Assembly: GCA_021234155.1 (NCBI GenBank)
Contig: JAJEKV010000048.1
Span: 2,530,841 to 2,594,840 of the forward strand
DNA from: Isoetes taiwanensis
Taxonomy: Eukaryota > Streptophyta > Lycopodiopsida > Isoetales > Isoetaceae
Reading direction: 5' to 3'
DNA length: 64,000 nucleotides
Of the stretch, positions 35,475 to 45,452 are shown piece after piece. The notes under the pieces are model-generated. The model worked only from the letters and a program-made list of their open reading frames with translations. It made no database searches and was not told where the DNA came from. Each line of letters opens with the position of its first letter. The stretch's first letter is position 1. The translations under genes were made by a program, and so were the position numbers.

Positions 35475-37181
35475 ATGGCCATAGATTTGAAGTCTTCCCT
35501 ATCAAGAACCCCTGTGCACAGAACCCGAGGCATCCCTAGTCTAAAAAAGGGGGGCCTCATTTGTCAATTTCTCCCCACCAAAATTGCTCTCAGCCCTTTT
35601 GGCGATTTTCTAGCTCCTTGCTCATCCTCATTAGCCATTTTTCACACTCCTTTCAGCTCAATGGCGCCCTCAAGCTTTGTCAGATGGTACAATGACTCCA
35701 ATCACATCCGTGATTTCCCTGCAGAGCAAGCCTTTCATGTCTTTGACCATCTCTTTGATCTTCATGCCACCTTGACTAGAACTCCCTACTACACTGACAT
35801 CATCTGCCAATATGATCAGCAGGTTCTTCCCCAGGAAGTTAGCTTGCCACCTAGGGGAGGGAAATGGGTTTCCTTAGACTCTCTTACCCAAGCCATAGGT
35901 GGGGGATCCAGGGGCAAGAGTAGGCTGTGGGATAGAACCAGAAACATGCCAGACTACATGACCTGTAAGCATCATAGGCATAGGTACGTCTCAAACCAAG
36001 CAGCTTTAGCCTTGTTCATGCAGTACAGGGCAGTCAACCAACCAGGGGAGCCGTCAATTCAACGTTTGGATCTGGCACCTCTCGACACTCGGAGGCAGCA
36101 GATAGGTATTCACGAGATCGAGACGGCAGAGTACGAATACTACGGCTCCACATCAGAAACACCTATGTTGCAGATTGAGCAGGATTACGAAGAAGAAGAG
36201 GAAGAGAACCCAAGTTGGGAGATGAGGGAGGCAAGAAGGATGGAGAGGCGACTAGCTCGGCAACAAGATGTGCTAAGGCAGGACTTCGAGCCGCCAATAG
36301 GTATCACGGCCCTCACCCTGGTGATCATCGACGGCGAGGAGTACATATTCGCCACCGACATCCTCAACCTTCCCTATTGCCAAGAGGAGAACCTCAGGAT
36401 GGACGAGCTCCTAGGCCTAATTGCACAGGAACAGGGTAGTGACTTCATCGGCTACTCCTACCAAGAGATCCCAATGGAGGTAGCCGAGCGACACTCCTAT
36501 GTAGGGGAAACTATGTCGGACATCCAGGCATACCAACAGATAAGGCAGATGTTTCAACAGCAGCAACCCGACATTCCAGAAGAGGAATTCCAGGAGATCC
36601 AAAGCAGGTTGTACAAGCCGGGAAGAGGCCCAAGTTCAAGCCGACCAGTCCGCTCCATGAGCGTGCGTGAAGCATCTAGCAGCATTAATCTGGAGAACGC
36701 AGCAACAATGTGGAGGGACCACGAAGATCTTACTGCAATAGATGTTTTCGGCGAGGCAGCTCGGAGGAGAGGCACGGGAGCCACGGGGCCGAACAGGGGT
36801 AAATCACTCAGGTACTATCTTCCGGCCCTTAGCCAAGGACAGATGATAGTCTTTCACAAGGAGTTCAGCCCAAGGGGTGAAGAATCAGTGGCGCTCCTCA
36901 TAGCACTTACAGGTTTTGGGCAGCATGCCAAGATAGATTTCGGAATGGACCATGTTATCCTCTTCAAGAGATCCGTAGCCCTTCATGCCCTCGATTTCGC
37001 AAGGGGCCACCTCAGGGATGCGCACTTGGCAGTAGTGGCGGCAACCGCACCAGAACTCCCGGCACCGCAGATGGCAAGAGCATTGGAGGGAGGATCGGCG
37101 GCAAGAATCCTACAGAATGTCGGCAAGGGCATAGGATTGAAGAATGTCAAGAACTTCTTCAAGTCCATGAAGCTTTGTTAA
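35475..37181 (+). CDS. Chromovirus ORF2, unknown protein (568 aa)
   Basis: An intact 568-codon ORF with no stop, between the H3-like ORF and gag. An internal ATG at 35661 (MAPSSFVRWYND) may be the real start, because residues 1-62 look like translated leader. Residues 60-190 are aromatic-rich and probably globular (FPAEQAFHVFDHLFDLH, CKHHRHRYVSNQAAL). Residues 235-262 are glutamate-rich, then come mixed helices and a Q-rich segment near 360. The C-terminal 130 residues (ALLIALTGFG, HVILFKRSVALHALDFARGH) look folded and end in a basic tail with KNVKNFFKSMK. I recognise no family. Retention of a long open frame, while pol is broken, suggests a protein with a role in the element's cycle. A capsid-accessory, nucleic-acid-binding or H3-partner role would be speculation. 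Confidence 0.75.
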   Translation: MAIDLKSSLSRTPVHRTRGIPSLKKGGLICQFLPTKIALSPFGDFLAPCSSSLAIFHTPFSSMAPSSFVRWYNDSNHIRDFPAEQAFHVFDHLFDLHATLTRTPYYTDIICQYDQQVLPQEVSLPPRGGKWVSLDSLTQAIGGGSRGKSRLWDRTRNMPDYMTCKHHRHRYVSNQAALALFMQYRAVNQPGEPSIQRLDLAPLDTRRQQIGIHEIETAEYEYYGSTSETPMLQIEQDYEEEEEENPSWEMREARRMERRLARQQDVLRQDFEPPIGITALTLVIIDGEEYIFATDILNLPYCQEENLRMDELLGLIAQEQGSDFIGYSYQEIPMEVAERHSYVGETMSDIQAYQQIRQMFQQQQPDIPEEEFQEIQSRLYKPGRGPSSSRPVRSMSVREASSSINLENAATMWRDHEDLTAIDVFGEAARRRGTGATGPNRGKSLRYYLPALSQGQMIVFHKEFSPRGEESVALLIALTGFGQHAKIDFGMDHVILFKRSVALHALDFARGHLRDAHLAVVAATAPELPAPQMARALEGGSAARILQNVGKGIGLKNVKNFFKSMKLC

Positions 37182-37486
37182 TTAATTAAAGTGTATTGTA
37201 ATTCTCTCTTCAGTATTATCATGTAATTCATGAAATGTATTTCTATATACTAATCAATGTCTTACCATGATCTTGACTTGTAAGTGGAATTTTTATATGA
37301 TTTCTTTTGTACCTAACAACAATTTAATTGTAAGCAAAAATAACTACGGTGTAACTTAATAACAAACATTGATGATTAATCCTTGCAGCAAGGAACACAG
37401 GCTCAGGTTCTCAAGGTCAAGGCCGACATCACCAGTGGGTACCCAGAAACCTATTTGGACGTGATCAAGATGACAACAACGACGAT
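37182..37486. other. Spacer before gag with possible splice acceptor
   Basis: AT-rich up to CCTTGCAG (ending near 37389). The gag frame is open upstream of its first ATG to just before this site, so a spliced leader could join here. Confidence 0.35.
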
Positions 37487-39091
37487 ATGACGCCGGAAGC
37501 AATCAACGCAAGGCTCGTCCAGATGAGGAACCAGATGCATCAGCTGATCCACTGGGCCACCCCATTGATGAATGCCCAAGAATATGCACCTGCTCCACCA
37601 CCACCTCCACCGCTACCTCAGCAAGGCATCGAGGAAGGTCCACAGCAGGAGGGGCAGGACAATCAGGGGAATGTCAGAGACAGGAAGAGGAAAAGGAGAA
37701 ACAGAAGGAGTCCAACACCACCTAGCTCCAGTTCATCAGACACTTCAGACAGTCATGACAGTTCTAGCTCAGATAGTGAGTCCGACACTCCACAGGTAAG
37801 AGCCAGGGCAAGGAAGGAAGATGATTATCAAAAGAAAGTTGACAGTGCTATGAGCAATGTGTGGAAGACTAGGAAGTTGGGTCAGTTCTCAGGGAAGGAT
37901 AGGTCAGGTATGGAGGCAGAAGCCTGGCTTGACAAGATGGAAGAGTTCGGCAACTCTTATGGCATGAAGGATAAGGATATAGGGAAAGTTGCTACAGCAA
38001 ACTTGATAGGAGCAGCTAGAATCTGGTGGAAAGGCTACGCAAAGTCCAACAAGCTCAAAAGGAACAGTTGCAGATTCAAGACCTTCAGCAAGGCCTTTCG
38101 CAGACATTATGTGCCCAGGTCACATACTAGCAGGCAGATCCAGCAGTTCTACAGATTGAACCAAGGTACCTTGTCAGTAGCAAAGTACACAGAGGAATTC
38201 ATGCGACTCAGGCTCCATGTTCCCGGAGTTTCGGAAAGGCAAGCGGTTGAAACTTACATTGAGGGATTGAACAGCAATATCAAGAGGCTAGTCCGAGCAA
38301 TCAACCCTAAGTCAGTGGCAGAAGCCGAGGATAAAGCCATAAGTTTGGAAGAAGCTCCAGCAACGCCAGGTGAGAGACAGTCGGCCTTCAAAGGAAAGTC
38401 AGCGGGACAGTACCAAGGGCAGCAACAGAGTAAGCAATCGGCAACTACGCCATCAGGAGGCCAGCAGCAAGGAAGAGCTCAGGGTAAGAACTTTGGGGAC
38501 CGTAAGCCGCAGAATGCATCAGGGGGCAGCATGTTAAAGCGTATTCTAGACAGCCTGACGAAAGAGAAGAGACAGGAATGTATTGAGAAGAAGCTATGTT
38601 TCAGGTGCTTCCAGCCAGGGCACCGAACACATGATTGCCCATTCGTCATGCAGGCAGCTTTGGCAGAGCTTATGGATTGGGATTCACCAACAGAAGCGGA
38701 TGAGGACGACGACCAGCATGAGGCCCAGGACTTCATAGATGGTGAGTGCCATATCTGTGCAAATATTGAGTCGGGTGATATAGAAAATCAGTCGACAGTG
38801 ATTGCAGCTGAGGGGATCATAGATAGCAGTCCATATCTAGTATTGATAGACACAGGTAGTTCTCACAACTTCGCCTCTCCTAGGCTGGCTGCCCTAATGA
38901 AGAACAAGGTATTGAAGTCTAAGCCAAGGCCAGTTGCTATGGCAAACGGCGCCATTAGGCACACTAAGGAAAGGAGGATTACATTCGACATAGACCTTAG
39001 TGGAAGTAAGTGGCCGATGGGGGCAGAGGCTCATAGTAGGAATGGAGTTCCTAAAGCCAGCGAAAGCAATGATCGACTGCGACCGCAATGA
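37487..39091 (+). CDS. Gypsy gag with zinc knuckle and start of protease (534 aa)
   Basis: Residues 1-120 are proline- and serine-rich linker. Residues about 130-300 are a Retrotrans_gag domain (AEAWLDKMEEFG, AARIWWKGYA, FSKAFRRHYVP, YTEEFMRLRLHVPG). A CX2CX4HX4C zinc knuckle uses C371, C374, H379 and C384. A retropepsin-type active site, IDTGSSHNF, has D455. Gag assembles the particle and the protease matures it. The frame is lost around 39000; protease sequence continues in the next frame (LIVGMEFLKPAKAMIDCDRN), so this copy's polyprotein is broken there. The first ATG was chosen, but the frame extends upstream to a possible splice acceptor. Confidence 0.9.
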   Translation: MTPEAINARLVQMRNQMHQLIHWATPLMNAQEYAPAPPPPPPLPQQGIEEGPQQEGQDNQGNVRDRKRKRRNRRSPTPPSSSSSDTSDSHDSSSSDSESDTPQVRARARKEDDYQKKVDSAMSNVWKTRKLGQFSGKDRSGMEAEAWLDKMEEFGNSYGMKDKDIGKVATANLIGAARIWWKGYAKSNKLKRNSCRFKTFSKAFRRHYVPRSHTSRQIQQFYRLNQGTLSVAKYTEEFMRLRLHVPGVSERQAVETYIEGLNSNIKRLVRAINPKSVAEAEDKAISLEEAPATPGERQSAFKGKSAGQYQGQQQSKQSATTPSGGQQQGRAQGKNFGDRKPQNASGGSMLKRILDSLTKEKRQECIEKKLCFRCFQPGHRTHDCPFVMQAALAELMDWDSPTEADEDDDQHEAQDFIDGECHICANIESGDIENQSTVIAAEGIIDSSPYLVLIDTGSSHNFASPRLAALMKNKVLKSKPRPVAMANGAIRHTKERRITFDIDLSGSKWPMGAEAHSRNGVPKASESNDRLRPQ

Positions 39092-41209
39092 AGTCGCCAT
39101 GACAGCACCGGACGGCACCAAATTCATAGTGAGAGGTAAGAAGACAGCTTCTTCTATGCAGTGTATTTCTTTGAAGGGTAATTGCACAGAAGGGTGTCTC
39201 ATATTTCTTGTATAATGTAATAAACCTGTACAAAGGGTTAGTGTAGTTAGGGGAGGGAAATAGGCTTGCATGAGGTCCCTATACCATGATGTTCTACATG
39301 ACGTTAAATGTAAAAGATGGGCCATGCATCTGCTTTACATCTGCCTACATATTGCCTATGTAAATGTAAAATATGGGCCCTTTTCATATCCACCCTTTCG
39401 TGCAATTACCCTGAAGCAGCTAAGGAAAAGTATAGAAAGAAATAAGGTGGATTACATTTTGAGATTGGAGGCATTTGAGCCCAATAAGCAGGATGGGAAC
39501 GAACAAAAGGGGAAGCAGTTGCCCAAGCCAGTAGCAAGGCTTATTTCGGAATTCAAGGATGTATTTCCGGATGAAATCCGGCAACTACCACCTTATAGGG
39601 GTGTGGAGTGTGAGATCACATTAGCACCAGATGCTAAGCCTACCAGCAAGGCACCATACAGGATGAGCACACCGGAATTGATTGAGCTCAAGAAGCAACT
39701 CCAGGAATTGCTTGATCTTGGTTTTATTAGAGCAAGTGTGTCTCCTTTTGGAGCACCCATACTCTTCGTGAAGAAGAAAGATGGCAGTTTAAGAATGTGC
39801 ATAGACTATCGCCAGCTCAACAAGCAGACGATAAAGAACAAGTATGCATTGCCAAGGGCAGATGATTTAATGGACCAGCTCCAAGGAGCAAGGGTATTCT
39901 CTAAGATTGATTTGAGGTCAGGGTACCACCAAATAAGAATAAAAGAAGAGGATATCCATAAGACCGCCTTGAGCGCGGTATGGTCACTTTGAGTTTCTGA
40001 TAATGCCCTTTGGATTGTCGAATGCCCCGGCAACTTTTATGCGCCTCATGAGCGGCGTCTTGAGGGGATTTTCTAGATGAGTTTGTCATTGTCTTCTTGA
40101 CGACATTCTAATCTCTGACAAGTCCATCGAAGATCATAGTCGGCATTTGAGAAGGGTGTTAGAAAAGTTGAGGCGGCATCGTTTGTATGGAAACTCTCCA
40201 AATGCCACTTTGCTACTTGAAAAGAGTGGAGTACTTGGGCCATGTCATATCGGCGGAAGGGATCTCCACCGACCCATAAAAGATTGGAAGCGATAATGGA
40301 TTAGCCAGCTCCAAAGAATGTGGCGGGAGGTAAGAAGCTTTCTAGGTGCGGTGAGGTTATTCTGAGAGAAAGTTCGTAAAGGACTTAAGCTAAGTGGGCG
40401 TCCCCTTTGGCCGGACCTCACTAAGAGTGTTAAGGTGAAAGATTGGAGAACACTTTGGTTAGAAAATGTTCAAGCTTCATTTGAAAAGCTTAAAGAGGCC
40501 TTAACAACTTGACACCGGTGCTAGTTACGCCGAGATCCGCGGGGACAAGATAGTAGCAACAGATGCAAGTAAGATAGCAACAGGTGGAGTCCTTATGCAA
40601 GAAGGAAGAGTAATAGCTTATGATTCCAAGAAGTTGAATGACACCGAGCAGCGCTATTAAACCCATGATCAGGAACTTCTAGCTATTGTCAGAGCTCTTC
40701 GTATCTGGAGGCATTATTTGCTTGGGAGGAAGTTTTAGTTAGATACTGATCACCAGAGCCTCCAATACATCTTTACCCAACCACTCCTGAATCTAAGACA
40801 AAGGAGGTGGATGGAATTCCTAGAAGAGTATGACTTTGAGATTGCTTATAGGCCAGGTAAGTTGAATGTGGTCGCCGATGCTCTTTCTAGAAGACCTCTT
40901 GAGACGAGAACTCATTGTAATGCTATATCAACTCTTTCGAGTGGATATGGCAAGAAAATTGAGGAGACACTACCATCTGATGGTGATTTCAAGGAAGTAT
41001 GGGAAAGCCTTTCTAGAGAGGCTAGAACAGATAAGGAACGGGAGGCCTTCAAGCATTATAAGAAGGAAGGCAACCTGTTGTATCATAAGCATAAGTTGTG
41101 TGTGCCCGAATCATCAGGGGTAAGGAAGCTAATTCTTCATGACACACAACAGCCCAATAGCAGGGGCATGCGAGGGGTTTATGAAGACCTACTTCAAGAT
41201 TTGAAGTAG
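39000..41209 (+). pseudogene. Gypsy reverse transcriptase and RNase H, frameshifted
   Basis: After the end of protease (39000-39150) the long frame 39270-39992 carries the start of reverse transcriptase: [44 protein letters not shown], then [13 protein letters not shown]. Frames then change: [13 protein letters not shown] (about 40005) and the catalytic LLDDILIS (about 40090) are followed by stops. RNase H is visible at 40530-40890: VATDASKIATGGVL, QELLAIVRALRIWRHYL, DALSRRP. Several frameshifts and stops make it non-functional. Sequence similarity and order are those of plant chromoviruses. Confidence 0.88.
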
Positions 41210-41264
41210 CTACTGGCGGGAATGAAGAAGCGGAGATAGCAAGATATATTCGTGGAGTGCGGTT

Positions 41265-42443
41265 GTGTCGACAAACCAAAGCGGAGCAGCTTCAATTCGG
41301 GGAGCTTTGGAACCTCTAGCGGTGCCAAATGCGAAGTGGGAAGTGGTAAGTATGGACTTTATCACAGGACTTCCCAAGACTCTTCGAGGCAAGGATGCAT
41401 TGATGGTCGTAGTAGACAAATTATCTAAGATGGCACATTTTGTGCCTTGTAGAACTACCGACACAGCATTAGATACTGCCAAGCTATTTGTGAAGGAGAT
41501 TTTTAGGCTCCATGGCATGCCTCGGGAGATAATATCTGATAGAGATTCCAAGTTTATGAGTGCTTTTTGGCAGGACCTCTTCAGCACCATTCAGACGAAG
41601 CTCTCCATGAGCACGGCATATCATCCCCAAACAGATGGTCAGACGGAGAGGACGAATCGAATCCTTGAAGATATGCTTAGAAGCTTTGTGTGGAATAAGC
41701 AGTCCAAGTGGGATGAGTATATCCACTTGATGGAATTCGCCTACAATAGTGCCAAACAGGAGTCATCTCAGATGTCTCCTTTCATGGTAAATTACGGGTA
41801 CCAGTGCTTAACCCCGGACACTTGGCACAATCCCGTGTCAAAGGTTGAGGTGTCCCAACAGATGCTAGGGGATATGCAGCAGTTGGTGGAAGAAGTGAGG
41901 GGTTACCTCCTAGCAGCAAGAAGTCGGCAGAAGAGTGTAGCCGACAAGCACAGGACCGTAAGAGAGTTCAAGGTAGGCGATAGCGTGTGGTTGAAGATCA
42001 AGGTCAAGCAAGCTAAGCTTCGGATTGGGAGTTGCAAGAAGCTTGCCCCTAGGTGGGCTGGCCCGTTCAAGATTTTGGAGAGAGTGGGCTCCCAAGCCTA
42101 CAAGTTGGATCTTCCAGCCCATCTTAAGGTTCACAAGGTTTTCCACGTAAGTTTATTGAAAAGGCACAATCCTAACCCCGAGGAGGTCTTGGATACTCCA
42201 ACTTTGTTGGAAATGACGGAGGAGCAAGTGGAAATCGTGCCTGAGTTACTTCTTGATAAGTCATTCAAGAAGACTAGGAGGTCTCAGTTCCTCCAGTATT
42301 TGGTCAAGTGGAAGCACTTACCCGTGGAAGACGCGACTTGGGTATTGAAGCAAGATTTGGAGAAGCAATACCCAAAGTTTATGAAGGAGTTTGATGGGCG
42401 AGTCGTCTCCGACTTGGTCGACCCCGACTCGCCAGGAGGTTAG
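41265..42443 (+). CDS. Gypsy integrase with C-terminal chromodomain (392 aa)
   Basis: The catalytic core is complete with D31 (SMDFITGLP), D92 (IISDRDSKF) and E128 (QTDGQTERTN), a DD35E spacing. A GPF...V..SYKL-like region (residues about 265-300) is the integrase C-terminal fold. Residues about 335-380 form a chromodomain: FLQYLVKWKHLPVEDATW with the aromatic residues of the methyl-lysine cage region. Chromodomains of this class steer integration toward chromatin marked on H3. The N-terminal HHCC zinc finger is in a different, damaged frame just upstream. The ATG is internal to the original polyprotein, so this is the surviving open part rather than a separate gene. Confidence 0.9.
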   Translation: MSTNQSGAASIRGALEPLAVPNAKWEVVSMDFITGLPKTLRGKDALMVVVDKLSKMAHFVPCRTTDTALDTAKLFVKEIFRLHGMPREIISDRDSKFMSAFWQDLFSTIQTKLSMSTAYHPQTDGQTERTNRILEDMLRSFVWNKQSKWDEYIHLMEFAYNSAKQESSQMSPFMVNYGYQCLTPDTWHNPVSKVEVSQQMLGDMQQLVEEVRGYLLAARSRQKSVADKHRTVREFKVGDSVWLKIKVKQAKLRIGSCKKLAPRWAGPFKILERVGSQAYKLDLPAHLKVHKVFHVSLLKRHNPNPEEVLDTPTLLEMTEEQVEIVPELLLDKSFKKTRRSQFLQYLVKWKHLPVEDATWVLKQDLEKQYPKFMKEFDGRVVSDLVDPDSPGG

Positions 42444-43159
42444 CTTAGTATGCTTCTTAGTTAGCCTCTAGCGCTGGCAGATGTATTCTAGCTAGTGGAA
42501 TACATAGGCCAGAATCTTGGAACATGTGGGCGATGATGAGATAAGCATTTAAGGCATTCTCTAGGCCAACATGCACCAAGAGGTGCGCATGACCAATAGG
42601 GTCATGCGAGAGAGAGAGAAAAGGCATGGTGCGCGATGATGGGACATCGGTCGGATGCTCTCTATGCCACGATGTGGGGGTCGCACACCTGGCTATAGGG
42701 GGGTCATGGTGAAGGTTAGAGTGATCATGTGCGATGATGGGATCGTGAGACGTTCCCTAGCTTAAAACCCTTGGGGCATGATGCACTAGGGGTACTCGGC
42801 ACCGGGTAACCGAGTACAAGGTAGCACTTGATCATGGGCGATGATGGGATCATCTTAAATGGTCCTTAAGCTCAAATCCGAAAGGGCCATGATCGAGTGC
42901 AAGGTATTGGTAAGGGGGGTGGTCCCCTAAAACCACAAACTTATTAATTAAACTAACGTAATGTGCTCCTTATGCAGGAAAGTGAGAAGGGAGCATCGAG
43001 GTGGGGCGCATTGAATTATTGTAAATTTTGACATTAACTCTTTAATAGGAAGTTGATCGTTTAAATTTAAGTGTATGTTCTTGTGTTGTTTTGCAGGATA
43101 GATTAGGCTCGTCACCTTAGCGCAATGCTGAGGACAGCATCGTCCTAAGGGGGGGAGAA
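42444..43159 (+). other. Chromovirus 3' non-coding region and polypurine tract
   Basis: No coding region. The motif GCGATGATGGGATC-like recurs three times (about 42635, 42732 and 42838), each followed by CGT/CAT and a reference to CTTAA. It ends in a polypurine tract AAGGGGGGGAGAA (43147-43159) directly before the 3' LTR, the plus-strand priming site. Confidence 0.8.
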
Positions 43160-44632
43160 TGTGACGTTCCAGGGGAATATATGCCATAAATACGTATATT
43201 CCTGGACCCGTCACCATACAAGTCTACCTATGTAGCCTTGTATGCCTTAGAAAGTGGCAAGGGGTGCACATCTAAGTTAAGTATTTAACTTAGATAACCT
43301 TAGGATAAGGCCCATTTCCACATGGCCTTATCCTATTGGGCAACCGCCACACGGCCTCATCCTAGTGGTGCCACGTGGCATCCCATGTGGTCCCACACCT
43401 ATATTAGCTCTAACCCTAACCCTAGACCTTTTTTCCCTGACCCAGCACCTGAACTCTCATCTACGTGCCCGAAACCCCGTTTCGAGCATCGTTCGTCATA
43501 GCTTAGCCTGGAGCAGTAGCCCCTGGAAGGTGTGTATGATCGTAGAGGGAGCAAGTCTTCGAACCACATCTAGGAGTATGGAGACGCCCGGGATGGGAGG
43601 GCTTCGGAGGAGGTAGGTTGAGTAGAGTTCATGTTAGTTCACCCGGAAGTTAGCACTCGGGTGGGTTAGTATTATTGTGTGTCTAGAGTAGAGCCACCCT
43701 AGATCCTTTGTTGAACATCTTGAACCCTAATCAAGGAACCCTAACTGATAGTTAGATATGTATGATTAGGTTAAGATGTTCATATGATATTGTTCATGAT
43801 GATTATGTGATGATGGTTGATCATGTTGTTCCTCTTGTGTTGGGAAGGGGGGTAGAGACCTAGGGCCATATGTAGTATGCTCCTAGTGTAGATCCCTTAG
43901 TTCCTATTAGTTGCGGCTGTGTGCATAGGAACCCCTTAGGGCTATGGAAGCTATGATGTGACTCAGCACCACACAGCGGGGCTGGAGGCAAGATGGAGGG
44001 TGGATCCCCTGCCCGGTGGGGGGCCGGGGGATCCCACGGTGGGCTAGGCTTATGGTCGATCGCCGTGTGGGCGAGCATGGGTCCGACACCTCTGGGGGCA
44101 ATGGTGTGCCACGCCTCTCAAGAGTTGCAAGTGTGTCGGCTTGGCTCTTGTTTTGGGGGTTGATTAGGTGCGAATGGGTGTGTCGCCCGCGATTCTCTAG
44201 CCGCCCGTGGAGCCTCTAGACCGGGAAGGGGAGATGCAACCCCGCCTACCTCGTCCGAACCCGGGGAGATGCAACACGGAGTAGTCCCGATGGGTGATGC
44301 CATGGGATTGCGTATCCGGAAGGTTAGAGTCATGCCACAGCTTGATCTAGCCCATCTGCAAAGTATGCACAGGAGGGGCGGATGGAGTGGTCAACCCTAG
44401 CCATTGTCTCATGCCAGCCCCGCCATTGTTATGACTCGGTCTGCTCTATCTTGAGGCCTATCTAGTCAGTCGACTACCCTATGTGTCGGAGCCACGGGTA
44501 GGAGCTCTCATGTTTTATGGCATATGATTATGTTCTTGGTATCTATGGATGTGCGGTTGAGCTACCCTCGAGGTAGCCTATTGTATCGTATTGCTAGTTC
44601 TGACATGTTTATGCTTCCGCTGTGATAGGAGC
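43160..44632 (+). repeat. Chromovirus 3' LTR, first part
   Basis: Same sequence as 31559-33040 with substitutions and small indels. It is interrupted at GGAGC (44628-44632) by the nested Athila/Tat-like element and resumes at 61807. The combined length is about 1635 bp against 1641 for the 5' LTR. Confidence 0.95.
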
Positions 44633-45210
44633 TGTTAGTCACGTGCCTCAGTGCGGGGACTATTCATCATCTGACAGAGACCAGGTCAAGCTCAAGGATC
44701 CTCGGTGACCCGCGGGTCAGCCATCAAAGGCTCCGTGAAGACCAAGCGGCGGACCATGCGGTCAAAAGCTGCGTCCCGTCAACAAGAGCGGCTCGGACAA
44801 GTGATGACCCGTCACGCCCGTGTCGTCGGCGTGATTCTAGGCATTTAAAGAGGCACCGCCAACATTCACACAAATCGGGCCTCCTTCCGGGAGTGGCACC
44901 GAGATCGGTCGAGTGTCTATATTGGGCCCAAGGCCATTGTACTATATATATGAGTAGAGCTAGCATATGATGGCTAGATGAGTTTTGAGTCTTGTCTCCT
45001 TTGGGTTTTCTCTCTATTGCGAGAGCTCATGTATGTTCATCATTGATATCAAAGGAAGCTTATCATTTTCCTCTCATTTGTTCTGTTTTCTTCTTCTTCT
45101 TCTCTTCTTGCAAATCCAGCGTGACATAGTCCCCGGACTCTCTGTTAGATCCACGGGTCCTCCACGGAGGGCTGTCTTCAGGAGTTCCCGAACCCAGACC
45201 CCAAACTGCA
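44633..45210 (+). repeat. Athila/Tat-like 5' LTR
   Basis: About 578 bp, homologous to the solo LTR at 12726-13311 and the 3' LTR at 61225-61801. It contains the TATA-like CTATATATATGAG and ends CCAAACTGCA, where the other two copies end CCAAACA. Differences from the solo LTR include many short indels in CG-rich places. Confidence 0.9.
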
Positions 45211-45235
45211 TGTCGCATTTGCCGGGTGCGATTCC
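45211..45235 (+). other. Probable primer-binding site, Asp tRNA-like
   Basis: TGTCGCATTTGCCGGGTGCG followed by ATTCC resembles the Asp tRNA complement used by Athila elements (TGGCGCCGTTGCCGGGGATC as I recall it) with several mismatches. The TTGCCGGG core and position at the LTR border are the main support. Confidence 0.55.
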
Positions 45236-45452
45236 ATCCTACTTTCTTAAAATGCGCCATGTCCGTAGAAATTTCATGCGGAAGAACTCCTTTCTCGAGC
45301 GGCCTCTGGCTTGGGCGCCATCGGCGTCGGGGAAGCTGATTCGCGACATGTATGGATCTGCTTTATGACATAGGAGGCCATCTTGGATCTGAGGGCTCGG
45401 TCGCGCCACCAACCCCTCGTGTCTGTCACCGTCCCGGTTCCCCGCCCCAAGC

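Noticed and set aside
37182-37486. Programmed frameshift between ORF2 and gag
   Set aside because: About 300 bases with stops separate them; splicing or separate initiation is more likely.
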